Positions 8,715 through 22,100 of a stretch of 64,000 nucleotides of DNA are shown here, in pieces. A program made the translations under genes and the position numbers. The notes beneath the pieces are model-generated. The model was not told the DNA's origin. It searched no databases and saw only the letters and a list, made by a program, of their open reading frames with translations. The DNA is taken from positions 4,429,363 to 4,493,362 of the forward strand of contig NW_024104665.1 in NCBI RefSeq assembly GCF_003945595.2, in the 5' to 3' direction. Source of the stretch: Pipra filicauda. Its lineage: Eukaryota; Chordata; Aves; Passeriformes; Pipridae. Positions within the stretch are counted from its first letter, which is position 1. Every line of letters begins with the position of its first letter.

Positions 8715-11700
8715 TCACTGAACCCCTCTGAGCAGCAGTAGTGATTACCCTTTGCTGCTAGAGGTTGGATTCCTCTAGCAACTCTGCCTGATGCCTATTT
8801 TTGGCTTCCCCTCTAAAAACAGATGGTTGGGAGTGAGAACCTCCTCTTACGATTGCTGTTGTACGCTGTGAAAGCAACAGATGGTTGCTAACACAGAGAT
8901 CACAAACCCAGAGTTTTTGAGCTCCAGATTTTCTTCCAGTGGTGCAAGCTTTATTTTGTTCTCTCCCATCGACTTTATGCCTCTTGGAATAGAAAAGAAA
9001 TAGGATTATGCTTTTGTTTATAAGCATATGTCAGTAGAACTGGAGGTGCATTGTTAAAATTTCATTCCTAAGCTGCAAAACACATAAAATGATTCACTAC
9101 TTTTGTTTCATCAGAGTACAAAACACCTAGTGTGGATTAAAACACCTTGGGCCCCTGCCTCAGTGTTACTGACATACCAGAACTTGTTTTTTCCTATTTG
9201 CTTAAAGACACTAGCCCCCATATTAGCAAGGAAATAAAAGTCAAACGGACAGATCCAGCTTAACATTGTCTTTACTACCTGTGACGACAGATCTGAGAGG
9301 TGTGAATTTCCTCAAATGTCTTGATCAAGATGTGGGAAGGTATTGATTGCAAAGGTCTAATAGCCGTTCATCTTTCCAAATTGGATAGAGAGACCTTGAT
9401 ACCATTCCAGATGAGAAGGCCTATGGTCTCACATTACTGACAGAGGGGTAAGGACCTCTGTCTCTGTCCCCATCACTTCAACTTGGGCCAGGAAGAGCAT
9501 GATAACCATGAAACAGTGGAGCTACAGTCTCTAGTATGACAGAATTCCTGTATACCTGCACCTCTCACTTCAGTTTTCTAATAAATATAAGGAAATAATG
9601 CTTTTTGTGTGTCAAGAAGGTTATTCAGAAATAATAATACTCCACTTTCTCTTAGTTTATTTTTAAAAAAATATTCCACTGCACATAAGGTGTGTAGCTC
9701 AAAGGAACGTTTTGCAAAGACTAATGCATTACGAAGCTAGCAAACCTCTACAGACGGGAAGATGCAAATAGAGAGATAATGATTTGCTCAGGACTACATA
9801 TTGTGTCAGTGGCAGAGTTAGGAATATAGTGTGTGTGGTTTTAAATGTGTCTCTCAGCTGATATGCATGGAATTGTGCAAAAGTGCTAGTTCAGAATCAA
9901 ATGTATGACTTGAAATGCATTCAGCTTTTAGTCTGAACAAACTCTTGAAATGAGGAAGAATATAATGCTGCAGAATTGCAATCTCATTCTTCAGTCTGCA
10001 TACAAAAAGTTTCTCAAGACCTGTTTTTGAACATGTGAGAGAAAATCCACTTCAACATTCAAAATACAATGAAAATCAGTGATTCAGTATTCAAGGACAA
10101 GGAAGAGAAAATCTCAGGCAGATTATCAGGTACTGTAACATGGAAAAAGAGACTTAAAGGACAGATTTTAAGGAGGTAAGATAAAGGCAATGCTAGATAT
10201 ACCTGCAGAATATCAAAACTGGGGCTAGACATACCTGCAGCATATCAAAAGTAGGGTGACGTGATAATTTAAAAATATGAATTTTCATTGTATGAATTTC
10301 CATTCTCCACTCTTAAAAACAAAACGAAAAGCCCAGTTTGTAGTTGAGAAGCCAAGTCAAGTCATTACTTTCTCCATGTCATCTCCTTTTTCATGTGTAC
10401 TGGGTATTGGCAGCTCTTCTGGGTTTATACAGGCATACTAGGTAAATGATGAACAGTCCTGCGGCAGTGTCATGTTTTATAGGGATCATATCATATCATG
10501 TTAGTTAAGTCAACATACTTGTGTCCAATTTTGTTTAAACTTATTACATCCCTTGTTTTTTCAGCATACTTTTCTATCTGTATTCACCTGCTTCAGCAAA
10601 CAGCAAGCAATTTTTGTTTAAAGTTCAGAGTATGTTGGAGAACATGCCTTTTCACTATTATAGCCTGGAGTTTTTGAGACATATAACTGATTTTTTTGGT
10701 CCTTAGTGGCTTTCTTGCCCACCTTATTCACATTCTTAAAATATTCCAGTTAAATTTTTTAAATTTATTTTAATGCCTAAATATATATGCAGTGTCTCCT
10801 CCAATTAGATTGTCTAATTAGTCTAACTGCCATACAGTGTGGTGTGTACATGCACTCAAATTGCAATTTAACTTGACTGGCTAGTATAATTAATTTTGCC
10901 ATTGCATTTAATTTTAGAATAAACCACATTTACTTCCCTTACACTAGATTCAGGAAATAAATTATAGTTGAAGCAATAAGATTTTTCCAGGCTTCTCTAA
11001 CATTAAGTCTAAATTAATTTGGTATTTCAAATTCTTCTACCCAGTCCAGCAGTTATGTAGGCCCAATACATCACAGAAAGTTTACAGGTTTGATTGCTAT
11101 CTCTGAGGGGTTGTTGGGGGGCAGAAGGAGTCTTTAGGCACAAATGGCCTACTAGATGTTGGTAACATTTAAGCAGGGTCTCTCTCAGGATCAGTCTAAG
11201 CATGTGGTGGAAGGCTTTGTTAGAACTACCTGCCACTATTAATATCAATATGAATCTAATGATCAGAGCTACAGGCAAGGTTGAAAGGAGAGCCTGACAG
11301 CACTGACGGGTTTCAAGCAGCAGGACTGGTGGGTATAGCCAAATTCTCTGATTATTTAAGAAAGCATAAATGTAGTGAAGTCACTGTTGCGAATACCACA
11401 TACATCTTTAGCCGTGGTACGTGATGTATCCAATCACATTGTACTTGCCTTCAGGTTAACTTCTTAATTACACTGGAGGGACCCACAGCTTGCCCAGTGC
11501 AGATGGGACAGGGTATAAATGAAAGGGCACATAAACAGATGCAGGAGCAGGAAAGGAGTTCAGATCCAAGATCAGCTTTAAGAAAATGATTAATATTTAC
11601 TATGAATAAAAGGTCCATCTGTAATTTGAAATGGATTAACTAAAGAGGTATTTTAAGGTTAATGGACTAACATAATTTCTGGTGACAGCGAAATGCTTTC

Positions 11701-13856
11701 TGCATTCCAGCATTCAGTGCAGACAGTATTCTAGTTATCGTAATCCAGATGTGAGATTTTTAGAAAATGTTGAGTGTAGTGATGGCAGCTCTTTGGTGGT
11801 AGGAACAAATTATGGCTTTAAACTAGATATTTTCTTTTAAAGAAACATATTCAGTAATACACTTCATATATGATTTAGTAAAGCTGAATTTGAGAGCAAC
11901 TGACAGATCCTCCTGTGTGTCCTTGCATGCAGATTTTGTACTCCAGGGACCAGTGTAATTTGCAGTTGGGAAGCTTCTTTTAGGATTTTGATCTCCACCC
12001 CAGAAAAACATGAACAACCATGAGCAGGATCTAACTATATTCAGTAGTAAAAGTAAAACGTAAAATACATGCTTAAAAAAGAATTGAATGTTAAAGAGTT
12101 TCAACTTGCTGTGGTGTTCTTGAAGTTATTTCTGCTTTCTGTGATGAACATCCACAGATGTGGAAAAGACAAGGTTACTGTTTTTTTCTTTTGAATCAGG
12201 GCAGGAGCCTGACACTAGCAGGGAAAAGGCCTGTCAAATGTTGTAGTTTCACAGTGGTGCCAGTTACTGTGGTTGTGAAATTGGGAACCCATGTTAACAA
12301 CAAAGCATGCTCTATTTTATTGACAAACCTGTATACAAAACTGACAGTAGAGCCTACAGTCAAAATGGCACATGAGAATACTGATTACAATTCAGAACAC
12401 TGTAAAATAGGCACTGAAGAATACTGGTCAATGGTCACCTCCTTGCTAGTGCAGAATCTCTGCCTGTGCTTGTCTTTTCTCCAGTTCATGATGAGAATAA
12501 CAGCCCTCTTCTCGTAGCTGTTGACTTCCAAATGGAAAGATGGGCCTAGCAGAAATGATTCTGAAGAAGTTCTTACGTGTTTTCTGAAATTCTAGTGACC
12601 ATGTTTAAAACATAACAATCAATGAAGGCTTTTTTTAGGGGTGTGACTATAGGTTAATAATCTGGTAATGTGACTGTTGCCAAGGAAACAAAAATCTAAT
12701 TTTCTGGCTCATTTCAAACATGGAGTCGAATTACATTTCTGTCTCTACATTTAATGAACAAATCGTTCCAATATTTGTGAGATTTAATTAAGACGGGGAG
12801 CTTACATGGGCAAGAGGGAGGCTGCTGCAGCCATAACAAACTGATGTTTACTGTGGAAGAAAAGGCATAAATCCAGCATTTGACACTGTCTCTGCAATTC
12901 CTGGGCTCAGTCTTAGTTATCTATGTTAAAAGCAACCCCAAAACCTAAGGTAGAAATGGTAAGGCATTGGTTCATTGCCAAAAACCAAAGGAAGCCTTGA
13001 AGAGAGAAGCTGGGGCATGTTCCCTTCTGATGTTAGTTAAAATACATGGCAAAAATCCACTTTCTTGCTAGAATGGGGATGATTACAATAGGGATGATGC
13101 TCCTAGATGCCTGTCTTGCCACAGTATTGTATGCCCTGGCAGTATGACTGGTGGCTCTAAATGCTGTGGCCCTAAATGACCCAAATAATAATCTTTTCAC
13201 ACTAACCCCTCCCCAAACAAAAGGCATTAATATTCCCCTGATAGCCTTGATCCTGGATTTCTGCTCCTTCTGACCCTTTGCTGGGCTTGCTTACAGAAAG
13301 CACAGTCTAGACAAAAGATCCTACTGCACTGATCTCTAGCAACAGGACCGTAAAGCTTCTAAGAAATAAAATTCAAGGAGGGCCTTAAATGTCACCTCTA
13401 CATCTGATCCAAAATAGAACATTCAAGTGCATTAAATACCCTTAATCTAGCCTACGTTTGTATAACCTCGCCTGGATGGCTCTACAGCGGTCACATCTGC
13501 TTATTTCTCTACAGATAACCAACCTTTGATCTGCAAGTGTGTTTGAACCATAAGCCTTTTTTTTTTTCAAGTATAAACTTTTTAAAGGGTAGTCTTCTGT
13601 ATATTCTCATACAGAAGTAAATTTCCATCAGTATTAATACACTTTCCAGAATACTTAAATTCACATACAGTTACCCTTATATGCAGATATTGCTCTAACA
13701 GCCACGCTAACTAATCTGGAAAAGTTGTAATCATTCAGAAAGTTTCCCTCAACAACATTTGTGAAATACGAATACAGTTTCTGAATATAACTTTTAAAAT
13801 TAACAAAATACAGGCAACAATTTAATATTGCAGATAACAGAATTTTTCTTCCTTAG
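8715..13856. other. Intron sequence between the ERV and RHOQ exon 3
   Basis: About 5.1 kb of AT-rich sequence without recognisable exons, RNA genes or clear interspersed repeats. I looked for the RHOQ exon that should end in the DTAGQ motif and did not find it here. Open frames of up to 119 codons (for example near 12158-12517) show no known domains or splice signals. Confidence 0.6.
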
Positions 13857-14021
13857 GAAGACTATGATCGTCTGAGACCTTTATCTTACCCTATGACCGA
13901 TGTCTTCCTTATCTGCTTCTCAGTGGTAAACCCTGCTTCATTTCAAAATGTGAAGGAAGAGTGGGTACCGGAGTTGAAGGAATATGCACCTAATGTTCCC
14001 TTTTTACTAGTAGGAACACAG
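13857..14021 (+). CDS. RHOQ: RHOQ coding exon 3 (55 codons)
   Basis: Acceptor TTCCTTAG before 13857 and donor GTATAT from 14022. It encodes EDYDRLRP...LLVGTQ, covering switch II to the first half of the G4 motif. Phase 0 at both ends. Confidence 0.97.
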
Positions 14022-15601
14022 GTATATCTGGTTCTGTTCTACTTTATTTAAACAATTAGGATCGTTGTATGGTGCTTTTTTTCGGGCTGAAAGTTCAGGC
14101 CCAACAGGACTTGAGCAGCACCTCCTTCTGCCTTTGGAGCAACAACCTTTACAGGTGGCAGAGAAACCTAGATCTGTGTTGTTCTCTAATGAGCTACCTC
14201 TATTTTGTTTAAAAAAAACTTGTTATACCCATTGTAAACAGGGTGGCAAGATTGGCTGCATATCTCCATCTGACTTTCTAAAAAGTCATGGGACTTACGG
14301 AACAAAATTGTCTGCCCACGCCCATGTTACTGGAAATACTTGGGTCCACAACTATTAATCATATGCAATATTTGCTGAAGTAAAGGAGCAAGGGGAGAAG
14401 TGAAACAATTTCCTCTTGCTTCTTGTGGGCAGTGGACTGAGCTTCGTCTACGAAGTGACCCACATGTTGGTATCCCGTTTGGGTTAATCTTTCTGCTGCT
14501 GCTGGATACACATTTTGGTATTCTGAGATGATCACATCTATTTGAAGAGCTGAATTACAGAATAAATGTTAGTTCCTTCTGGATTAAAGGTAGTCGTTCA
14601 CAGCTTAAATTTAGGGCTTTTAGATCAGGAATGGTCCATGATCTTAAACATGATATGACTCCCTTTTAATAGACGTAATACTCCTTTAAATAATTATCTT
14701 TTAAAAAGAGGGTATCATATTGTCTGCTGACTTTTGTTTAAAAAAAAGTATTCCGACATGACTGCGATCTTTCTTGCCAGATTGATCTTCGTGATGACCC
14801 AAAAACTCTGGCAAGACTGAATGATATGAAAGAGAAGCCCATATCTGTGGAGCAAGGACAGAAGTTAGCAAAAGAGGTAAACTGGATATTCCTAAATGAA
14901 ACCAAATAACAAAGAAAAACACCCCCTATTTCCACCTGACTCCTTTTGCCACTTTGCCCATTTCTTTTACCAGTCCATGTATGAAACCTTGTGACTGGTT
15001 ACCAGTTGACAATATTTACTTACATTGCTGAATAGAGGTAACAAGCAGACCTGTGTAATTGCACTTCCCTGTTTAACTACTATGTGGATAATGCTTATCA
15101 GGACACTTACTTATAGAGTCTTATTTCTGAAACACAAATTGGTCATGTAATTCTTTTTTGCTGTTTAATTATCAAACATACCTTAGGACCCCATTGCCAA
15201 TCTAAAGAGTTTATTTAATATGTTTCCTTTATAAACCAACCAATTTAAATACCTTCCAGATCTCTGGTCAAAAGACAGATCTTATTTTCTCCTACAGGGG
15301 ATGCACATCAGTTATGCAGATAACTTTTCTAGATTGCAGCCAAACATTGTAATGTCACCATAGAGGGGGGAAAAAAGCAGAAGTGCACAGATGGAAGTGA
15401 ACAGCTGAGATATATTGCTATTGAATAAACTTATTTTCTTGACAGATAGGAGCCTACTGCTATGTGGAGTGTTCAGCTTTAACACAGAAAGGACTGAAGA
15501 CCGTTTTTGATGAAGCTATTATAGCCATTCTAACCCCAAAGAAACACACAGTGAAGAAGAGAATAGGCTCAAGATGCATAAACTGCTGTTTGATCACGTG
15601 A
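13857..15601 (+). CDS. RHOQ: RHOQ (TC10) Rho-family GTPase, last three coding exons; 5' part outside window
   Basis: Spliced coding parts at 13857-14021, 14781-14876 and 15446-15601 give 138 residues, equal to the last 138 of the 205 in RHOQ; the first 67, with P-loop and switch I, must lie to the left. The visible part starts in switch II ([12 protein letters not shown]), contains the G4 motif TQID split across the first intron, the Rho insert region, the G5 motif CSAL, and ends in a basic tail with NCCLIT. CLIT is the prenylation box and the preceding cysteines can be palmitoylated. This tail separates RHOQ from CDC42 and RHOJ. RHOQ is a membrane-anchored GTPase linked to insulin-stimulated GLUT4 traffic, exocytosis and actin control. 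All splice sites are GT/AG in phase 0. Its 3' end meets that of PIGF. Confidence 0.97.
14781..14876 (+). CDS. RHOQ: RHOQ coding exon 4 (32 codons)
   Basis: Acceptor TTCTTGCCAG before 14781 and donor GTAAAC from 14877. It encodes IDLRDDPK...KLAKE, the specificity Asp of G4 and the Rho insert helix. Confidence 0.97.
15446..15601 (+). CDS. RHOQ: RHOQ coding exon 5 with stop (51 codons + TGA)
   Basis: Acceptor TTCTTGACAG before 15446; stop TGA at 15599-15601. It encodes [12 protein letters not shown]... to the CLIT prenylation box. The introns on either side (14022-14780 and 14877-15445) hold no other feature I can support. Confidence 0.97.
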   Translation: MGAYCYVECSALTQKGLKTVFDEAIIAILTPKKHTVKKRIGSRCINCCLIT

Positions 15602-15739
15602 GAAACATTTGACAATGGCCAGGTTTACTGTGAAATTCTACTGATTTTAAATACAATGCATTAAGTCCATAGCGAACTTGTTACAGGTTTGAAAGCTGAA
15701 CCTACGATTCTGCCTTCTACAACCAGTGAAATCCAGAGG

Positions 15740-15745
15740 AATAAA
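15740..15745 (+). terminator. RHOQ: RHOQ candidate poly(A) signal
   Basis: AATAAA lies 138 bases after the RHOQ stop, placing cleavage near 15755-15775. Longer 3' UTR forms are possible but would run into PIGF. Confidence 0.55.
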
Positions 15746-15796
15746 ATCAAAGTCAACAAACTTGTAATAAGAAGCCACCACACCTGTTACAAATAT

Positions 15797-15802
15797 TTTA
15801 TT
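15797..15802 (-). terminator. PIGF: PIGF candidate poly(A) signal
   Basis: TTTATT on the plus strand is AATAAA on the minus strand, about 250 bases after the PIGF stop. Expected cleavage near 15770-15787, so the RHOQ and PIGF transcripts would abut or slightly overlap. Confidence 0.6.
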
Positions 15803-15950
15803 CAGACTGGAAGGTACAATCTCTCAGGGTTACATAGTCTAGAGGAAGCAAAAACTGCACCATGCTGAAACGGCATCTATGTGATTTTAATGAGTGGAGA
15901 TGCTTGGCCTGAAATACTCTAACTGAATTTGGACAGTCTTCTGCTTTGAC

Positions 15951-15977
15951 TATATATAAATATATATATATATATAT
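15951..15977. repeat. (TA)n microsatellite in the PIGF 3' UTR
   Basis: An almost pure TA run broken by one AAA, inside the stretch that would be PIGF 3' UTR. Confidence 0.9.
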
Positions 15978-16049
15978 CTTAAAAAAACAACTTTTGCACA
16001 GTCTGTATGGAATCTGCACAAAGAAATACCTTGTCTCTCTTTGCTCCAG

Positions 16050-16163
16050 TTATCTGCTTTTGTATGTAAGCTGCTTCCGGTTCCAGTGTATCCACAGAGG
16101 TGCAATAATCAGACCAGCCATATAGCCAAAGGTAGCTCCGAGGGAACAGGAAATGGGCCATAC
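16050..16163 (-). CDS. PIGF: PIGF coding exon 5 with stop
   Basis: Minus-strand acceptor CCCCTCAG before 16163. It encodes VWPISCSLGATFGYMAGLII... and the C-terminus, 37 codons plus stop. Confidence 0.96.
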   Translation of the reverse strand, partial: VWPISCSLGATFGYMAGLIIAPLWIHWNRKQLTYKSR

Positions 16164-19100
16164 CTGAGGGGAGAACACAAGGTAAAAGCAGACAATGGTG
16201 AAAATGTCTGTGGGTTTTTTGTACTTTGTGAGCACAAAATCTAGGTACTGAAAGACAGTAGTCTTATTCTACTTTAAAGCTTGATGTGCTTTCCTAAAAA
16301 TGCCAAAAGCTTAACAATCATCTTCATGAACACTACATGCTGTTGTACAGTTTTTAATTAAGATGCATTAAAATGTAAAGGCTTCTGGCTCTTGCAGACT
16401 TAGTTTGATAGTCCTGAAATTCTGTGGAAAAAAAAACCTTAGAAGTATTTATATCCCCTGAAGTGTTCAACTAACCTAACTTCCTGTTCTGCTGCATACA
16501 TTTGGAAACCTACACTTCTCACAGTGTTTTGAAATTTTTAGAGGTGTGTATAAATGAACTACTATTCAAACAAGGGCAGAGACTGAAATGGATTGAGGTT
16601 TGTTGGCTTTTTTTTTCTTGATGAATTTCCCTCTGGCTCTAAATTTAGAAACTGAGCATCCTGCACCCCATTCAGCAAACATGTAATAAACTGGTTATGT
16701 TAAAGAGAGCTTTAATTATAAGCTCTTTTCTAGTATAAGAACAGGGAGCTGACTCAGTAAAGCTGACTCACTTTCACAAACCATCTTGTACTGAGGCAGA
16801 GTAGTAATGGAATTCTCCTCCTGCCCTTTTTTTTTTCTATTGGTATTGATTTGCAGGGAGGAGTGGCCAAACCAAGACTTAACCATTCTGTCCTCAGATC
16901 TAGCTTATATTACTAGTCCACTACATACTGCATCTGATGAAAGTCTCAACTAAGTAAGTGATTAAAAATATTTATTGTAGAATAAACAAATTCCCATCCC
17001 TCTTCAAAATTCTCCTTTGCATACTTCTTTTTATTTTATAAGGACAGTTTTGAAATTCCTGCTGTACAGTGCATATTCCTGAACTAAGAACAGACTGGAC
17101 TCTCCCATTCTTTTATTTTTTTAAATTAAGGGGGATATTTCCCCCTTCTGTAGTACTTGAGACTGAGAAATGCATTAGACATTAGAGAAAATATCCCAAT
17201 CTCTGAGTCCAGACTTTTTTTCTACTTCACTTTAACTTGCAATTCATGAATGTCAGATGAAGTTACTCTTAACGCTGTTGGTTCCTCCTTTCATTTTTCT
17301 AGCTCTGATTCTTTACTTCATTATCATGTAAAAGAATATATTTATTCAAAACTTCTGATCATAGGAATTTTAACTATGAATAAGAGTAATGTATTTTGTC
17401 CTCTGCTCTTTCATCTTCAGTCTCCTCAGCTGTTTCATCTTCACATTCCTTAGCATTTACAGTTTTATATGTTATTTGGAGGTCTTAAGGAGTGTAGCAA
17501 AGATGATTATTAAACAAGGTGCCTTAGGTACTCTTTATTGACCTTGTTTCATTCTTCCATTTTCAGACATTCTGTCTCTGCTACTTGTTTTTGTTGCTGA
17601 GTATTTCGGCTATTGCCTCTCAAACCAAAGATTTGCTTGTTTTCATTCATTTAACAGTGGTATTGTGTATTGTAGATCATCTATAAAAAGCCTTGAGATG
17701 CTTTGGCATGGTAAGATACTATGTGTATTTGAAACTCATCTAAGTTTGTGGCCTTGGCTAAACTTACACTTCAGGTGGATCTTTTCAACTTCTAAATGAA
17801 ATGTAATTATTTCTAGCATTTTGCATATTACACACATCTACAGGACAAAACAATAAAGTCCCTGCAACCCCAGCTGCTCACTCAGTAACATTCAGTTGGA
17901 ACACGACTCATACTTACTTATCCACTGATGAAGTCAAACACCACTCTAGTATCCACAGAACTATGGAGAGAGGCTTCTTAACTTGGTGGTCTTTTTACAT
18001 CAAATTCTCTGAGTGATCAACGATCCTTCATTAAATTTTTACCTACATTAGGTGAATTTATAGTTGCCTGTTTGCTTTTCACAAGTATATGTAGGTAATG
18101 GACTTTGAATTGACCATGTTCTCTTAACTAAAAAGTCAGTATCCCTGATGACCCATTGACCCTGTATATTTTGGTATTTTGTGTATAGCGGGTGATTATT
18201 GGTACGATTAAAAGAATCTCTGCTGATTGTTGTAACTTCTTTTACCTGACTGAACTGCAACTTGGGACATGATTTTTCAATAGTTATGTGATTTTTAATA
18301 TTAATTATGCCTCTGTCTTTCTTCTAAGACATTCAATTTTTTCTTTGCTTTTTAAAAGTCATAGTTACCTTACAGAAGTTTCAGGCTGTCTCACTTAACA
18401 TGTGAGTCTCTGACCTCTGAACCCTCACCAATGGCAGGTGGCAGACAGGGGACAAAGAGAAGAAACCATAAAACACTCCATCTCCCTGTCTAAGAATAAG
18501 ACAGAAAAAATAACACCACCTCATCCCTTCTAGTGGCATAGAACAGTGGGGTACTGGGCCAGGTACTTGTTCTTAGTCTGCTGCTCAGATGGCCCAAAGC
18601 AGTTCTGAAGGCAGTTTGATTGTCCTTTTGAATTAAAAGCCTGGACTTAAGAGCATTGCTGTCCTCATGCTATTTTCTCTAACCTAAAGACAGCACAAAA
18701 CCTCCTAACAAACAGGTAATAATACTAGTTTTGCACCTTTTATTCTTGACTGCTGGCCTTTAGGCTACATATAGCCAGAGGCACCCATGAGTATATCTAA
18801 AGCAGCAAGTTATCAAAGACAGATGAAGATATGGCTCTTGAGCATATCAGCTGCACTAAAATAACAGCCCTTGCATATGCTTTTTGTCTGCCTAAGAAAG
18901 TGGGTTGCTTTTTTCTATGAAAGTGGGTTGCTTTATTTTGTATTAGCTGCTGGCCTCATTTTTTGAGGCCCAATCACTTTCTGCTGGACCTTTTTAAATG
19001 ACTTTGACTTACTTGATCGGTCTGCTTTTGCCCTATCTTTCATATTATCTCAAACTTGATTTAACTTCCCTGACTTGGTATGAACTGCCTGTAAGTGATA

Positions 19101-22100
19101 GAAATCTAAGCAGCTAATATCTGTGTGCATGTTCCAAGAGATTCCGCTCCACTTGTTTAAAGTATGCAACTTGTAATACACCTCCCTCATCCCCTGAGAA
19201 CTTTTCAGCTCAATTTCTCCTATTTCATGCTCCCTTCTGCCTTGAGGAAGCTGGCATATCCTACCCCAGTACTGATGCCATGTCTAGGCTGGGTCAGCAG
19301 CAGGGGAATAAGATGTTAGGCAACATGACCTAGCTGCACTTTTTTTGAGGGGGAAGAAGGCTGATCTGGAGAGAAAAGTGTGGGGGTTGCAAGAGACAGG
19401 ACAGAATATTTTTCATGAAACTGTCATGAAATGCTTTGTCTGTCCCAGCAGCTGGGAAGCATCATCTACCATTCTCACAGCCTAATACAAGAAAAGTCAG
19501 TTTACATATCAAAGGCATGATGAAAAGGGCAATTTTAACAACCTGTAATGATTACTAGGAATCTGAACAACAGCTTGGCAAAACCAAATCTTAACAAGAA
19601 CAAAAAATGCATTTTAAGGGACAGAGTGTGAGAGTTAATGCAAAATGATTTTGACTTCTGCTATTTGTTTTTCTTTTTGCCTTTTCATCTGACAGCAGTG
19701 TTAGGACTTCACAGTGATTTCTTTAGGCTGGCTAAATAGACACTGCAGAACTGCAAGGTTTTTAGTATATATTAGAACTCATTTTAAGAATAAGGACTCA
19801 AAATAGGAATTACCTACCCTTCAGGACACAAATGAGCTAGTTTCCTCAGCGCTCTTTAGAACACCTAAGATTCTATGATGTGAGAATGCTTAGCATATTG
19901 CATGGAAAGCAGAGCATGTTGCAGATCCCAGCACGGTATCTAGCTCTGCTGCACTGTGCATTTAGTGAGTTAAACCAGAATTCTGACTGCATGACAATTT
20001 TGTCATCTATTACAAGTCTGTAACTTGCATCCCATGCAAGGGGAATTACACAGGCATTGATAAGGACGTAAAGGCCAGATTCTTGTAGACCAGAGGAACA
20101 ACACCCTATTAAAGTTTTTAAAGATACTATAAAGTAAGCAGCTGACTGCTGGAACTTTCATTATACATATGCAAATACAGTGGGGCAATCTACTGTACTT
20201 ACTTTTCTTTTTAGTAAACTTAGAGTGCTTTTCTCATATTCCTAAACTCAATTTTTTGTATGCTTACTGTTTCAAAAGACTAATTTCTGACTGTCATTTA
20301 GAAAGCTATGTAATAATTTTTGTTTCATTTTAAAACTGAATAAATGAGCACAATTACTTTCCCTCCCTGTTTCTAACATGCCTTAAATTCCTGATTGTTT
20401 AGTCTGTACTGTCTTAAATCAGTACATGCCTTTAATCTATTTTGGTTGCATGCACATGTTAACTAAAAGTGTCTTATCACATTGTACAGAATGTGTGTGT
20501 TGACAAGAACACACTGAGAAGAAAGTGTGAGGTTTTTTTCAGGCTGGCATTTGTAACTAGAAGTTGGTTTCATGGATTTGTGTTCTAAAGTTATAGCAAG
20601 CATAACTGCCTTTGATCTCACCATTAAGGTTTACACTGAGAAAACACATTATTAAATAAACAATGATAACCACACTAAAGTGGAACAAGCTTCTACCTCT
20701 GTTTAAAACAACTCCAACTGCATATCATCCCTTCTTTTCACATTAAGCAACTTCTTTTACAACACAGCTTTCCCAGTAGGTAGTAAATCCAAAAAGAAAT
20801 ACAGGAAGGAAACTCTCAGAGCGGTGTTAAGAAGAACCAAAGTAGTGTGAAAGCTTATAGTCCTACTTCAGCTTACTTGAGTAAGCACCAAGAACTGTAC
20901 CCAAGATTCTGCAGATTATTTTTCAGGGTACGAATGTCTGAGAGGTATCCAAGGCTAATATTTACAGTCATATTGGCTAAATTACAGGTCAGTCAGTCAG
21001 CTCTAGTGAGTTATATCAGCACTACCTATTATGTTTGCAGTATCCAGTATAAAGTGGGAATATAGCAATTTTACTTCTACCCAATGATAACACTGTAGGC
21101 AGAAGTCATTGTTTTGAAGTCACTTTTTATCATTAGTAACAAAGTACTGCAGATAAAAATTATGCTGTAAAAAACAGATGGGTGGGCATGCGTACAACAA
21201 ACACAGAGACATGTTTTAAAGGTTTGATATCAAAACGTGCAATAAACCCAGGAACTCCACAGTATGCAAAATCCAGTTGTCAATGATGAATGCCATGTCT
21301 GGAATATCGGTTCCACCACATACAGAGCGTGCTGATAAAGTTTTGGTCTTTAACTATACCATCTTGTTCTGCAACTAAATTACCGCAGGCTGAGTAGAGA
21401 AAGGATGCGTCTAGTAACACCTAAATCGCCCCCTTCTGTTTCAGTGGTGGTGTCCTTTAAGGTTCCAATCCTCAGGTGGCACAGGAAGCCAGGATCCTAA
21501 TCACACGTGGTTATTAAAAGTACACCATCAACTTGAAATAGGCAATCTGAAAAAACTGAGCAACTGTAACAAGGGAAGTTATTTTCTATTTCTTTTCTAG
21601 AACTCTCCGAACTAACTGTAACCCTTACATACCTGCTGTGCATCAGGGGGATAGAGGCAATTAGAGAGAGATGTACAACTCTTCAAAAGTTGAACACTGT
21701 CTAGAATAGCCTTATTTAAATGATCATAATTAGGTGTTGCAAACTATTTTAAAAATTGTTTAAAAAACACTGGCAAAACTATTCTCCCAGTCTAACTGAA
21801 ACATGTCTGGCAGAGTAAGTCTCAAAAAGTTGTTTTTTTTTTTATTTAATACAGAAATGTAACTACTGGAGGACTAACCTGCATTCCTGTAAAGCAATTA
21901 TCTTTACCTTTGTCTGAGACAGGCTGAATTCTGCAGACCTATAACCAGGAACAACCATAGACTAGGCCTCCCTGACCAACTGTTTTGCAGTTGCAAAATA
22001 AATTTTTCTTAAAACTAGCAGAGGAGCAATATGCATGGCCAGATTATGTTGAAAAGTTGCTTTAAGAACAACGACAGAATAATAAAAGCCAATGAGTCAT

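Noticed and set aside
14065..14358. 97-codon frame just after RHOQ exon 3
   Set aside because: It is intronic and follows a clear GT donor that joins in phase to the next RHOQ exon.
19860..19885. Possible CR1 tail (GATTCTATGATG)
   Set aside because: Too short and without the preceding CR1 3' UTR to be supported.
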